Assembly: GCF_029227915.1 (NCBI RefSeq)
Contig: NC_079888.1
Location: 6,631,001 to 6,695,000, forward strand
Length of the DNA: 64,000 nt
Direction: 5' to 3'
Source: Hydractinia symbiolongicarpus
Lineage: Eukaryota; Cnidaria; Hydrozoa; Anthoathecata; Hydractiniidae
The translations under genes were made by a program, and so were the position numbers. Shown one piece after another: positions 54,601 through 60,028 of this stretch (positions within the stretch are counted from its first letter, which is position 1; each line of letters opens with the position of its first letter). Under the pieces are notes generated by a model. That model was not told the origin of the DNA. It did not search any database and worked only from the letters and a program-made list of their open reading frames with translations.

Positions 54601-55514
54601 AATCTTCTAGTTGGAAAGTAATAACCTACAAATTCAAAGATAAAATTAGCAGGGTTCAAAATTTGCAATTTGCAAATTAAAATGTTGTCTTTGTGAATAA
54701 TTTTACAAAGAAAATGTTAAAATTGCAATTCCTATTTTTACATCAATCTTTTGCATTAGCTTTTTTTGTGATAGTCATTGCAACAAAAAATCATTAAATT
54801 GTGATCAGTGGTAAATGGCCCACAGTGGTTTCAGACCACACCTGCAAGGCCATTTTCTTCTCTGCAGTCAGCATAGTTTTGCAAACAGTCTTTATACTTC
54901 TAATTTGAAACCTGATTAATTAATTCATCCAAAGGTGTAAATCTAGTTTGAACTTTATTAAAACAGCTTAGTTATGGGATAACATTACTTAAAGTGAACA
55001 CAAGGTAACCAAGTTGCAGATTTAAAGTTATTGGGTCAATGAAAAAAAATAAGAGTTCTGGGACAAGCAAACAAGTGTCATTTTGACAAAAAAATTAATG
55101 TTATTCAATTCTCTTTTATAATACCTATGCACTGATAAAGTTTGAATGCACATTCCCTAACAGGTGTAAAACTACTGATGACAAAAAATGTTAAAATTTG
55201 CTATTTGTTAAATATGAAATCATAAATTTAAGCAGCATAATTAAATCTATGATTCTTTAAATGTAAATATTTTTGGAAAGAAAATAGCTTTTTAAAACAT
55301 TTATTTTTAAGCTCGGTAGTATAAGTCCAATATCATTTAATACCTGGAGTTCCCTTCAAGCACTTAGTATTTTATTTGAAAAGAAATTTAGTGTGGTGAG
55401 GTGCACTGTAACACATATACAATGACAGACATGCAAACACACCTCTCCTTCATATATTGAAAGTCTTTCAGGTTGAAATCGTTTCTCGCACACTGTTACT
55501 ATGTGACCCTTCAT
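2216..55514 (-). CDS. giant multidomain protein, 87 exons, about 9,070 residues
   Basis: Manual joining of 87 GT-AG exons gives one continuous frame of 27,210 nt. The ATG at 55512-55514 has an in-frame TAA nine bases upstream. The stop is at 2216-2218. Order with approximate residues: module 1 (1-785), module 2 with a short linker (786-1639), acidic linker (1640-2945), module 3 (2946-3743), acidic linker (3744-4715), FN3 domains 1-2 (4716-4950), coiled coil (4951-6869), FN3 array (6870-8500), short coil (8501-8600), last FN3 (8600-8699), thioredoxin-like domain (about 8700-8900), Ser/Lys-rich tail. No signal peptide or transmembrane segment is visible, so an intracellular scaffold is inferred. 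The function is unknown. The weakest point is whether all exons belong to one transcript; shorter isoforms or two genes remain possible. The blocks are described separately. Confidence 0.8.
3734..3805. repeat. 36-bp tandem duplication in intron
   Basis: Two perfect copies of a 36-bp unit beginning aacgcatacaaag lie at 3734-3769 and 3770-3805, in the intron between exons 84 and 85 of the giant gene. They are followed by an AT-rich stretch with tatat motifs. Confidence 0.9.
4220..8672 (-). CDS. giant gene exons 71-84: FN3 array, second part, with short coiled coil
   Basis: Exons: 8520-8672, 8014-8098, 7806-7922, 7605-7684, 7128-7339, 6832-6890, 6481-6659, 6159-6339, 5615-5788, 5275-5449, 5010-5157, 4688-4836, 4464-4600, 4220-4377. 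FN3 signatures include FTLEWNEPQTYGGNEIGGYH, IEVEWHQPLFNDGDIVHAYV, VELEWSKPKTYGDAEIDKY, IKVCWKQPALKGGATVKSYW and AILRWNFPGHDGDAVATGYQ. Exons 81-82 (4688-5157) form a charged amphipathic helix, including DRDEEISRLSKSIAKIDNKM, which splits the last FN3 from the rest. The donor of the exon at 7128 lies in a 24-bp minisatellite that multiplies the splice site. Confidence 0.75.
5453..5580. mobile_element. MITE-like dispersed repeat, copy A
   Basis: This intronic segment begins ataatagccgtattc, continues with gaaagc, cgtc/gcgtcc and ttttac motifs, and ends near gttagcgactagt. The same order of motifs recurs at 8703-8835, and the first motif also occurs at 667-680. No protein or clear terminal repeats are visible, so a small non-autonomous element is inferred. 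Confidence 0.4.
6091..6158. repeat. 44-bp spaced duplication at a splice donor
   Basis: The segment agttaaagccctcgacacac (6135-6154), directly flanking the donor of the exon at 6159, has a close copy at 6091-6114 further into the intron. The copy lost the GT of the donor. This resembles the donor-copying minisatellite at 6978-7134 on a smaller scale. Confidence 0.7.
6978..7134. repeat. 24-bp minisatellite carrying seven copies of a 5' splice site
   Basis: On the minus strand the donor TTTA|GTAAGT recurs at exactly 24-bp spacing. On the plus strand it is seen as acttac at 6978, 7002, 7026, 7098 and 7122, gcttac at 7050 and atttac at 7074. The copy at 7122-7127 borders the exon and is assumed to be the one used. 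The 24-bp unit preserves frame, but a stop codon appears in the third copy. Only one alternative donor would therefore give a simple eight-residue insertion. Confidence 0.85.
8350..8375. mobile_element. possible retroelement remnant with cggacaga/cggacgga motif
   Basis: The run acggacagacaggcggacgg, extended by one more cggac-type unit, lies in a more GC-rich patch (about 8330-8410) of an intron. Such motifs are common near the 3' ends of LINE-type elements. No coding remnant is visible, so the call is weak. Confidence 0.25.
8703..8835. mobile_element. MITE-like dispersed repeat, copy B
   Basis: This shares with 5453-5580 the start ataataaccgtatt, then gaaagcgtcgttttac, a cacgaaaa motif and the end caggttagccaccagt. 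It lies in the intron between exons 70 and 71. A related fragment follows at about 8880-8965 (ggacgcacgaaa, caggttaacgac). No coding capacity. Confidence 0.4.
9051..13793 (-). CDS. giant gene exons 60-70: FN3 array, first part
   Basis: Exons: 13607-13793, 13367-13510, 13132-13255, 12885-13023, 12418-12666, 12155-12278, 11746-12070, 11012-11648, 9691-10785, 9367-9578, 9051-9295. About eight FN3 domains are recognised by strand signatures such as KLRLQWDW, VALSWEPVTSYGDAY with ISDLEPG, VILLTWQVP, VSIIWERAKEYG with SELTPGLDY, AQLAWNFS with SDLKPGTDY, KSLRLAWNEP, NISLEWKAGKAYG with ANLYPGTNF, and FELSWDRP. Several domains carry Ser/Asp-rich inserts in loops. Exon 68 has a basic patch SGRRSKSKRH. 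The donor of the exon at 12155 was chosen because the stronger-looking donor at 12132 breaks the frame. No enzyme is present. Confidence 0.75.
13877..19633 (-). CDS. giant gene exon 59: charged coiled-coil region, about 1,919 residues
   Basis: This 5,757-nt exon is almost entirely Glu, Lys, Arg, Ala and Leu. It has an acidic N-terminal part with a nine-Gln run (19125-19151). A heptad-rich coil follows (about 17650-18560). Next come two blocks of a 10-residue AEEAEKERLA-type repeat (about 16540-17410 and 15340-16320), separated by a conserved cassette. It ends with helical and acidic segments (about 13880-15300). The pattern resembles the single-alpha-helix and coiled-coil regions of trichohyalin- or caldesmon-like proteins, but that is compositional similarity, not homology. 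The exon lies between FN3-2 and FN3-3. An open frame exists on the opposite strand because of the repeat and is not believed to be a gene. Confidence 0.85.
15340..17410 (-). repeat. 30-bp coding repeat with 180-bp higher-order units
   Basis: The coiled-coil exon contains dozens of 30-bp units encoding AEEAEKERLA or AEETERERLS variants. In the 16860-17240 part a variant encoding HLENE recurs every 180 bp (near 16860, 17040 and 17220). In the 15841-16170 part, about 150 bp are identical at an offset of 180 bp. Unit length is a multiple of three, so copy-number change keeps the frame. Confidence 0.9.
19125..19151 (-). repeat. (CAA)9 coding for polyglutamine
   Basis: Nine pure CAA codons on the coding strand give a nine-Gln run just before a KPEKKEEEEEE segment in the coiled-coil exon. 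The run is uninterrupted and may vary in length between individuals. Confidence 0.9.
20011..24493 (-). CDS. giant gene exons 54-58: two FN3 domains
   Basis: Exons: 24368-24493, 23988-24143, 23426-23590, 20721-20820, 20011-20169. FN3-1 shows NTINIEWP, GYFLYVDG and LKGGKSYEVGVVVF. FN3-2 shows GQLFLSWMAG, FQVLLNKD and LKGLETSKPYQIQVRSF. These are the usual FN3 order of a conserved Trp on strand B, a Tyr/Val-rich strand C, and an L-x-x-G/L-x-x-x-x-x-Y turn. Exon 58 then turns into Ser/Thr/Asp-rich linker leading into the coiled-coil exon. The intron between exons 56 and 57 is 2.6 kb, the longest in the gene. Confidence 0.75.
20533..20600. repeat. 34-bp tandem duplication in intron
   Basis: Two copies (one mismatch) of a 34-bp unit starting aagcagctttctgcatcagc lie at 20533-20566 and 20567-20600, in the intron between exons 57 and 58. 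Confidence 0.9.
20821..23425 (-). other. 2.6-kb intron, longest in the giant gene
   Basis: No gene is supported. The content is AT-rich, with repeated acacgtgataa-like words around 21320-21420 and short CA runs near 21810-21860. An open frame at 23091-23333 has no splice or domain support. Confidence 0.6.
23757..23880 (-). mobile_element. tRNA-derived SINE head (tRNA-Thr-like)
   Basis: On the minus strand the sequence GTGGCCTAGTGGTTATGGA matches a pol III A box and D arm. TGCTTTGTAATCACAAGGTC follows as a degenerate anticodon arm with TGT, then a GGTCCG B-box-like stretch. The acceptor stem does not pair, so this is a SINE or tRNA relic rather than a working tRNA. It sits in the intron between exons 55 and 56. 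Confidence 0.55.
24546..24609 (+). mobile_element. tRNA-like SINE head or tRNA pseudogene
   Basis: The plus strand shows an A box (tagcgcagtcggtagagc, 24551-24568), a degenerate anticodon arm ctgacaa and a B box (ggttcgagc, 24595-24603). Six T residues follow at once and would terminate pol III. No acceptor stem is formed, so a functional tRNA is unlikely. It lies in the intron between exons 53 and 54, antisense to the giant gene. Confidence 0.6.
24745..27661 (-). CDS. giant gene exon 53: acidic linker, about 972 residues
   Basis: One 2.9-kb exon. It starts with RYLVMQNDTPPTSPE, completing the module 3 CHB_HEX_C-like domain, and continues as Glu/Asp-rich, low-complexity sequence. The first quarter holds two related C-x-x-C segments, CIVCKRQDP and CIICRRNDP, each followed by a VxDTPA motif. 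Near the end there are two HGYY/HGYF motifs. There is no folded domain I can name. The composition and position mirror exon 28, suggesting spacers expanded at equivalent module boundaries. It ends SFNQE and joins in phase to the first FN3 domain. Confidence 0.8.
28275..36663 (-). CDS. giant gene exons 29-52: module 3, seven cupredoxin-like domains plus CHB_HEX_C-like domain
   Basis: Exons: 36511-36663, 35887-36008, 35652-35709, 35336-35442, 35098-35181, 34901-34984, 34384-34480, 33989-34054, 33705-33742, 33373-33521, 33037-33119, 32788-32836, 32396-32559, 31942-32058, 31488-31603, 31278-31332, 30861-31027, 30687-30762, 30469-30597, 30202-30282, 29925-30057, 29669-29721, 29248-29352, 28275-28381. 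This is the most intron-rich copy; the smallest exon is 38 nt. Signatures: FEGEAITFKLE, KGDTVRWSWKNC with HNI and PGIYFFATQ, GDLVWIHWR, GDRIWWVWRD, KGDVVWWRWNN, NDIVCWMWPKG, KGKEVLFTY, EMYFTTDGSVP. Phases are compatible at every junction. Shared intron positions with module 1 (before VYR, after the YxFK strand, before YCxxHGGY) argue that the modules arose by genomic tandem duplication. Confidence 0.8.
28411..28514. repeat. 13-bp minisatellite, eight copies
   Basis: Eight units of ttaccggtgtttg, the first two diverged and one with a g substitution, run from 28411 to 28514 in the intron upstream of exon 52 (28382-29247). The rest of that intron shows nothing recognisable. Confidence 0.9.
36065..36335 (-). 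mobile_element. tRNA-derived SINE, longer copy
   Basis: Reading the minus strand from about 36335, AGTAGCCTTGTGGTAGATG fits an A box and GTTTAAACCCGG a degenerate B box. The body continues through 36194-36260, which is clearly related to 48192-48258 in the same orientation. It lies in the intron between exons 29 and 30. A run of a's at 36331-36343 flanks the head. There is no coding capacity. Confidence 0.55.
36929..40847 (-). CDS. giant gene exon 28: acidic repeat-bearing linker, about 1,306 residues
   Basis: This single 3.9-kb exon opens with RFYVLPPETPLP, the end of the module 2 CHB_HEX_C-like domain, then becomes acidic and disordered. Four internal repeat types are visible in order: acidic ITDSEEE-like units (about 40080-40560); four units of the form IQEERLPLxxRESV followed by AFExLE (about 38900-39320); four RPLSAKTLExIRAEA-like units (about 38380-38680); and four YQRLPPDDFK-like units (about 36980-37570). 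No enzyme fold is seen. Repeated short motifs in a disordered spacer suggest docking sites or an elastic linker, which is inference. It occupies the same architectural position as exon 53. Confidence 0.8.
40969..46690 (-). CDS. giant gene exons 15-27: short linker and module 2
   Basis: Exons: 45531-46690, 44798-45078, 44388-44504, 44162-44274, 44008-44062, 43482-43645, 42876-42951, 42646-42768, 42470-42544, 41978-42110, 41471-41523, 41259-41363, 40969-41075. The block repeats module 1 in order: FEGESITFQLE, KGDTVRWVWSRC with PGIYYFMTE, KGERVWVQWK, VGDRIWWTWRD, KGDFIWWKWHN, NDIVCWMWPKG with GVYHYNC, KGKEVLFNY, then EIYYTTDGSIP. A linker of about 75 residues, rich in Ser/Glu/Lys, precedes the first domain. 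Exon 15 is 1,160 nt and covers what modules 1 and 3 split over many exons, so intron loss is evident. Later intron positions and phases agree with the other modules. The biochemical role is unknown. Confidence 0.8.
46806..55514 (-). CDS. giant gene exons 1-14: module 1, seven cupredoxin-like domains plus CHB_HEX_C-like domain
   Basis: Exons: 55443-55514, 54566-54625, 53249-53370, 52080-52244, 51711-51878, 51392-51563, 50260-50443, 49892-50101, 48734-48930, 48388-48500, 47874-48089, 47511-47709, 47196-47409, 46806-47067. The product starts MKGHIVTVCEKRF. Recurrent signatures mark successive beta domains: YEGEVITFQLE, KGDTVRWTWKNCSERHNI with GIYFFQTQ, GDRVWIHWRQ, GDRIWWTWNG, GDIVWWKW, GDIICWMWP with PGVYHYTC, and KGKDILFTYN. 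These resemble the GDTVxWxW and PGxYxYxC strands of plastocyanin-type folds. The last exon holds a CHB_HEX_C-like domain with EVYYTTDGTTP. A complete type-1 copper ligand set is not visible, so metal binding is doubtful. The fold assignment is by pattern only. Confidence 0.78.
48192..48258 (-). mobile_element. SINE body fragment related to 36194-36260
   Basis: About 67 bp starting actagacaacc and ending gatcgattca align with 36194-36260, sharing cctaa, atatcaa, ttctcat, ctaagc and ggatcgattca in order. The tRNA-like head is absent or decayed here. It is located in the intron between exons 10 and 11. Confidence 0.5.
48931..49891 (-). other. intron between exons 8 and 9 (about 0.96 kb)
   Basis: AT-rich, with no supported gene, RNA or repeat structure. 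Short open frames have no splice context. Confidence 0.6.
50444..51391 (-). other. intron between exons 6 and 7 (about 0.95 kb)
   Basis: AT-rich non-coding sequence. A patch near 51180-51260 is slightly richer in C/G, but no element can be named. Confidence 0.6.
52245..53248 (-). other. intron between exons 3 and 4 (about 1.0 kb)
   Basis: No gene or repeat array is recognised. The sequence is mostly AT-rich, with a purine-rich ggtgtgggggaggggtag patch near 52374-52391. Confidence 0.6.
53638..54265. repeat. tandem array of about 128-bp units, about five copies
   Basis: The landmark tcacctaaatgtcattttag starts at 53751, 53880, 54008 and 54137, with diverged edge copies at 53638 and 54263. Each unit also contains ttggcacagtt, tgctgaacat and gtgacatca words. 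The spacing is 126-129 bp inside the array. It lies in the intron between exons 2 and 3, with no open frame of note. Confidence 0.85.
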
Positions 55515-55520
55515 CTTCTT

Positions 55521-55538
55521 TTACTTTTCCTTCTCCAT
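55521..55538 (-). promoter_or_regulatory. five-codon upstream ORF before the giant gene start
   Basis: On the minus strand the sequence ATG GAG AAG GAA AAG TAA ends six bases before the main ATG and is in the same frame. The A of this small ATG directly follows a TTTAG (plus-strand ct at 55539-55540), a possible splice or trans-splice acceptor. If the acceptor is used, the mRNA would begin its last 5' segment at this uORF. Whether it is translated is unknown. Confidence 0.4.
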
Positions 55539-58500
55539 CTAAATTAGGAATATCTCTTCTGGAATTATTTGTGGATTAATAATAACTGTACCAATCCAAA
55601 TGCACAGAAAAAAAGAAGAAAAAAAGAAGAAAAAAATATCAATAATTTAAATTATTTTCTTTACTTTTTTTCTTTTTTGAATAGCTGATTAATTTAACCT
55701 GCTGAGAAAACAAAAATAAATTTTTCAACACCTTTTGTCCGAGATCAAAAAAAGTTTTTTTTTATCACAAGGAAAAAAAGCATATTTTTGAATAAAACAT
55801 GATAATATTGAATATAATAATTAATGAATTTGATAACAAAAATAAACACTACCCTACATAAAAAAGATTCATATTGTGGATTGAAAATTTGTAAATACAA
55901 TGCCTATGGTTTTAAAAAATAGACCTTCACTCAGCAGTTGGGATCCTGCATATTTGACAAATTACAACTGATTCATATTGTTGTTTTGTCATTAAGATTG
56001 TTTAACCTACCATGAAACTTTGTACCATCAGCTTCATATATTCCTAGTTTTACATGCACTAGCTTAGAGTTCTATCTCTATCTAATTAGAATTCTATCTA
56101 AAATTTGGCCACCTTAGCCACAGACAGAAATAAAAAAATTATAGTGTTAGTAACAAAATATGGAAAATATTTTTTTATAAATATTCTACTAATTTTACAG
56201 TCACTGTGTTCATCCACAAGATTAGTCTGAAATTTTCAAAAAAATTAGTATACAATATATAAAAGTTTAAAGTACCTTTAATTCTGTAGGTGTTTCTTGT
56301 CTCAGATTTTTATTGTACTGTCTACCTTACCAAGGTAGCCATGCATACACACTCACATTCCTGTGCAACCTAGCAATATAGATGCAGGGTAGTACACAAT
56401 ATCACAACTGCTTGTTGCTAACCACAACAATGTAAATAGTTTTTATATAAGAAAATAAAAGACGTTAAAATAAAATAATAATGATAGGTAAATAAAATAT
56501 AATCAAGTATTTGTGAAAAATGTTGACATAGGAGTAAAGAAAATAAATAAAGTGAAAATAAAATTTAGAATCTAGCAAGTAAATATTAAACTTTAGTTCT
56601 AAAATTGAAATAAGTAATTCTGCGTAGGATATCATTTTAGTTGTACATAAACCGCACGAAAAATTGTTCTTTCAATAACGTCTGTATTTTCAACTTTTCC
56701 TACCTAACATACAAAATATCTTTCATTCCAAATAAAAAGGTTTAAGAGCTGAAACAAATACTTGTTACAAGAATACTGCTAATTACTAAATGCATGAGAA
56801 ATCACCTTGTCTCAGTTACAATTACTTTCTCTAATAATAATTAAATCTGTGTCTGTGTGTGTGTGTGACAGGCAAAGTGGATATGTTTTTGTTACTCATT
56901 TGTTAAGTTTTTTGATACTAGGATGTGTCAATACAATACACTGACGTCAATATCATTTTTAAAATTACTTGGAAAGGGGTGGAAATAACTGATGCATGGA
57001 TAATTATGAGCCAAAAGTAACTAAATTGGTCAAATTTTTACAACACTTGGTGAGCTCACTGGTTTAACAACCTATCAGTTGATGACATCATTTAAACAAC
57101 ACCTTTAAATTCACAACTGTTACTTATAAAAACACAATGCTATATACATTATTTTATTAAGGAAGTTTAATGTAACAAATAGATAAATTTTTAAATAAAA
57201 TTTTTTAAATTAACAGGTCATTGCATGAAAATTTTTAAAATCACCATTCTTTTACATTGTTCTGCCAAAGTGTATTTTTCCATTGGCTTAAAACTAACTA
57301 AATAATATATGGATAAACCAAATTGTTCTACCAGGCATTGGCAACTTGCTTTTTGTGTTGTTAAATAAGATTGTTTTCTTACTTCTACAAAGTTAATTTG
57401 CACTTTTCTGCTTTGTTTTTTTTTAATTGTTCATTGCTTATGTTCTAACTTTTATGATTTATTTGTTTGTGTGTTTGTTTGTTTGTTTGTTTGTTTATTT
57501 GTATTTATTTGACAGTTTGTGTCTTTGTTTTATAATATTTTTGTTTTGTCTTGTTTGTTTCATATTTTTCCTTGTTTTGTTTGTCTGTTTGTTCGTGTTT
57601 GTTTTTTTGTTTCTTTTATTAGGTTGTTACTTTAACACTAATTAACTTTTAAAAAAATTGTTTTTAGAAAGGAAAATAATCATTAATTGAATTAACTATC
57701 AACGTTACTGTTGTCTTTTGTCAAGGAAACTTTCGGTCTCAACTTCACCTTCTGTTTTACTCGAACAATTCAATTATAATTTAATGATCTATTTAATATT
57801 ACCAAATGGTCATATAATGCAACAAAGTCAAGGTCACTATCATTACAAAATCATAAAACTTAAAATGATCAAATAACGTGACCATAACTTAAAATAAATT
57901 AAGCCATACCTACATTGTAGTCATAATTAATTACCATTCCTTGTAACCATGGGTACATAATTCGTCTTGACATCTATTGAACTTTGTTCCACTTCTAGCT
58001 TCATACGTATGGATCATGATAATATTGATAAATAACATCTGTGCATAGTCTTGGTTTGAAGTTGAATAAGTTGGTCTCGGCAAGTGATGACTTGCTAGTT
58101 AGTAACGCCAGTTAATACTAACTCCTAATAGCTTACAAAATTACCTTTGTTTTCGCCTGTTAGCCATTAAAAGTTTATTACAAACTATTAATTCTAATTT
58201 AAGATTCATTACCAGACTCTGATGCTGTAAATTTGAATTATAAATGATAGCGCTGATTTAGAAATGAAGAGAGACACTCACATTGTAGGGTAATTTTAAC
58301 AATTTATTCTTAAAACTTTCATCTGGTGGTTGTTATTATATAAACCAAGTAGCTATTTACACATCCATGTTCACACTTCCATTAAACAAAAATTAAAATA
58401 AATTAAAACATATAAAATTATGAAGGTGATTTTATTTAAGTCAGAAAAAAATGGTGTCTATTAATTCATTAAGAGCGTTGAAGCAGTGTTGTACAAAAAT

Positions 58501-59718
58501 GTTTTTCCTGATTAAATAAAACAACCAACACGTCAAAAATACAATAGAAATGCTGGCGCTAACACGCAGAGAAAAAAGCTGTCATAGAAATACTTCATTC
58601 AATATACACAATAAAATAAGATAATAATATTTTTACGCTATGCATGTATAAAATAACTCAGGGTTTATATAGAAGGTAGTTCCTGTAGGTAAAGTCAGTC
58701 AAGAGGGATATGGTGAAGCAAACTTTATTTGGACTTTGAAGCAAAAATATGGAATATCCATGTAAACACAAAAGAACGCATTTCCACGCAAAAAGTGACT
58801 TAACTACCAACAGTTTTTCTCCAACTAATAAGAAACTTTTGGTAGACACTTATAAGGTTCTATATACAAATTCAAAAAAAAATTTAACTAAGGAAACTCA
58901 ATTCAATTTAAAAAATCTTTCTTATATGGTGACAGGATACACTTCACCGCATCATGAAAAATTTTTCAAAAATTGGCTAGAAGAATTGACGTAGCACATA
59001 TACGAGCAAAACATTGTTAAATAAACAGAATTAAAACAAGGTAAAATTGAAATATAAAATGTGTCTTGAAAATTAATAAAACAAAACACATCTAATTAAA
59101 AAAACTGTGATATGACTTTTTTTAAAAAAATACAAAATCTTATCTAATGCCATTTCAAAAATGGGTTACATAACTATTCGGAAGTATATACAATATGTTT
59201 TTCGAAGTTGATACTAAAAACAGAAAGATACCTTGGTAGGAAAAATAGATTATAATAGGTAACAGACTAAAAGAAAAACTCATACATTTGAAAGGAGGGA
59301 AATAACGATTCAATCACTATATGACAGGTATGGAAATAAAGATAAAAACCGGACTAAAAATTTGTTCCATTTAAAAATGATGTAAAAAATTAAGCTTTTA
59401 AAGTATGAAATAAAATATTAAAACTCCATAACACTGTCTTTTTTAATTGTTTACTCAACATTATGGAATGTATAAAAACACTTTGTATCAAAAAGTTGTC
59501 CAAACTGCATCGCCTTTAGAGATATATCTAACTGCTCAAATGTTTTGAGAATTATTTCAATATCTTTTGAATAGCCTTTGTCCACCATTCTTCAATTTCA
59601 TTGTTACAGTTCAGTGTATATCGCTATTACACTTGCGCATTGTTATTGAAATACCCTGGAAGATGAAACATGGAGAGATTTTTACGTTTGCATCCACTTC
59701 TATGATTCGAATTGGTCT
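55539..59718. other. intergenic region between the giant gene and the HBP1-like gene
   Basis: About 4.2 kb of AT-rich sequence with no supported coding region. A (TTTG)n-type run lies at about 57461-57614. A short plus-strand open frame at 58749-58994 has no start context, introns or domain and is within chance expectation. The promoter of the giant gene should lie in the left part, but no clear core motif stands out. Confidence 0.55.
57461..57614. repeat. (TTTG)n simple repeat, imperfect
   Basis: A near-pure (tttg)n run covers about 57461-57500, followed by a degenerate ttgttt-rich tail to about 57614. It lies in intergenic sequence. Confidence 0.85.
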
Positions 59719-59806
59719 TTACGACTTAGATTCTCCATCACTTGTCGCAATTGAGCTTGCATCTATGAAGGTGGGTACCATGTCATCTTTGCTAAAGCTA
59801 GACATT
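59719..59806 (-). other. possible alternative terminal exon of the HBP1-like gene
   Basis: On the minus strand a strong pyrimidine tract and acceptor (tttttctcttag) precede an 88-nt open stretch reading MSSFSKDDMVPTFIDA and ending ESKS then TAA. Its phase matches the donor at 60769, so splicing would stay in frame while removing the second half of the HMG box. It lies past the main stop and its poly(A) signal. It may be chance. Confidence 0.25.
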
Positions 59807-59937
59807 CTAAGAGAAAAAATGTTTTTTTTAAAAATCAAATTTTGTTATCAGCAGCACTGATCTTCAATACACTTTATGCGTACTAAATGACAAATTTGGC
59901 ACAGTCACAGCAATATGACATTTTTCTTCTTTTTTGT

Positions 59938-59943
59938 TTTATT
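59938..59943 (-). terminator. candidate poly(A) signal of the HBP1-like gene
   Basis: AATAAA on the minus strand, about 90 nt downstream of the stop codon at 60029-60031. This is motif and spacing evidence only. Confidence 0.45.
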
Positions 59944-60028
59944 TAAAGAGATTATGCTGAAGAAGTTTAATATGAACTTTAGATGGCAAAAACAAAGAGT
60001 ATTGGTCTTACAAATCCAAAATAAATCC

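Noticed and set aside
58749-58994. 81-codon plus-strand open frame in the intergenic region
   Set aside because: No domain, splice sites or composition bias. An open frame of this length is expected by chance in this much AT-rich sequence.
59567-59860. 97-codon plus-strand open frame near the HBP1-like 3' end
   Set aside because: No recognisable domain. The same region is better explained, if at all, by the minus-strand exon candidate.
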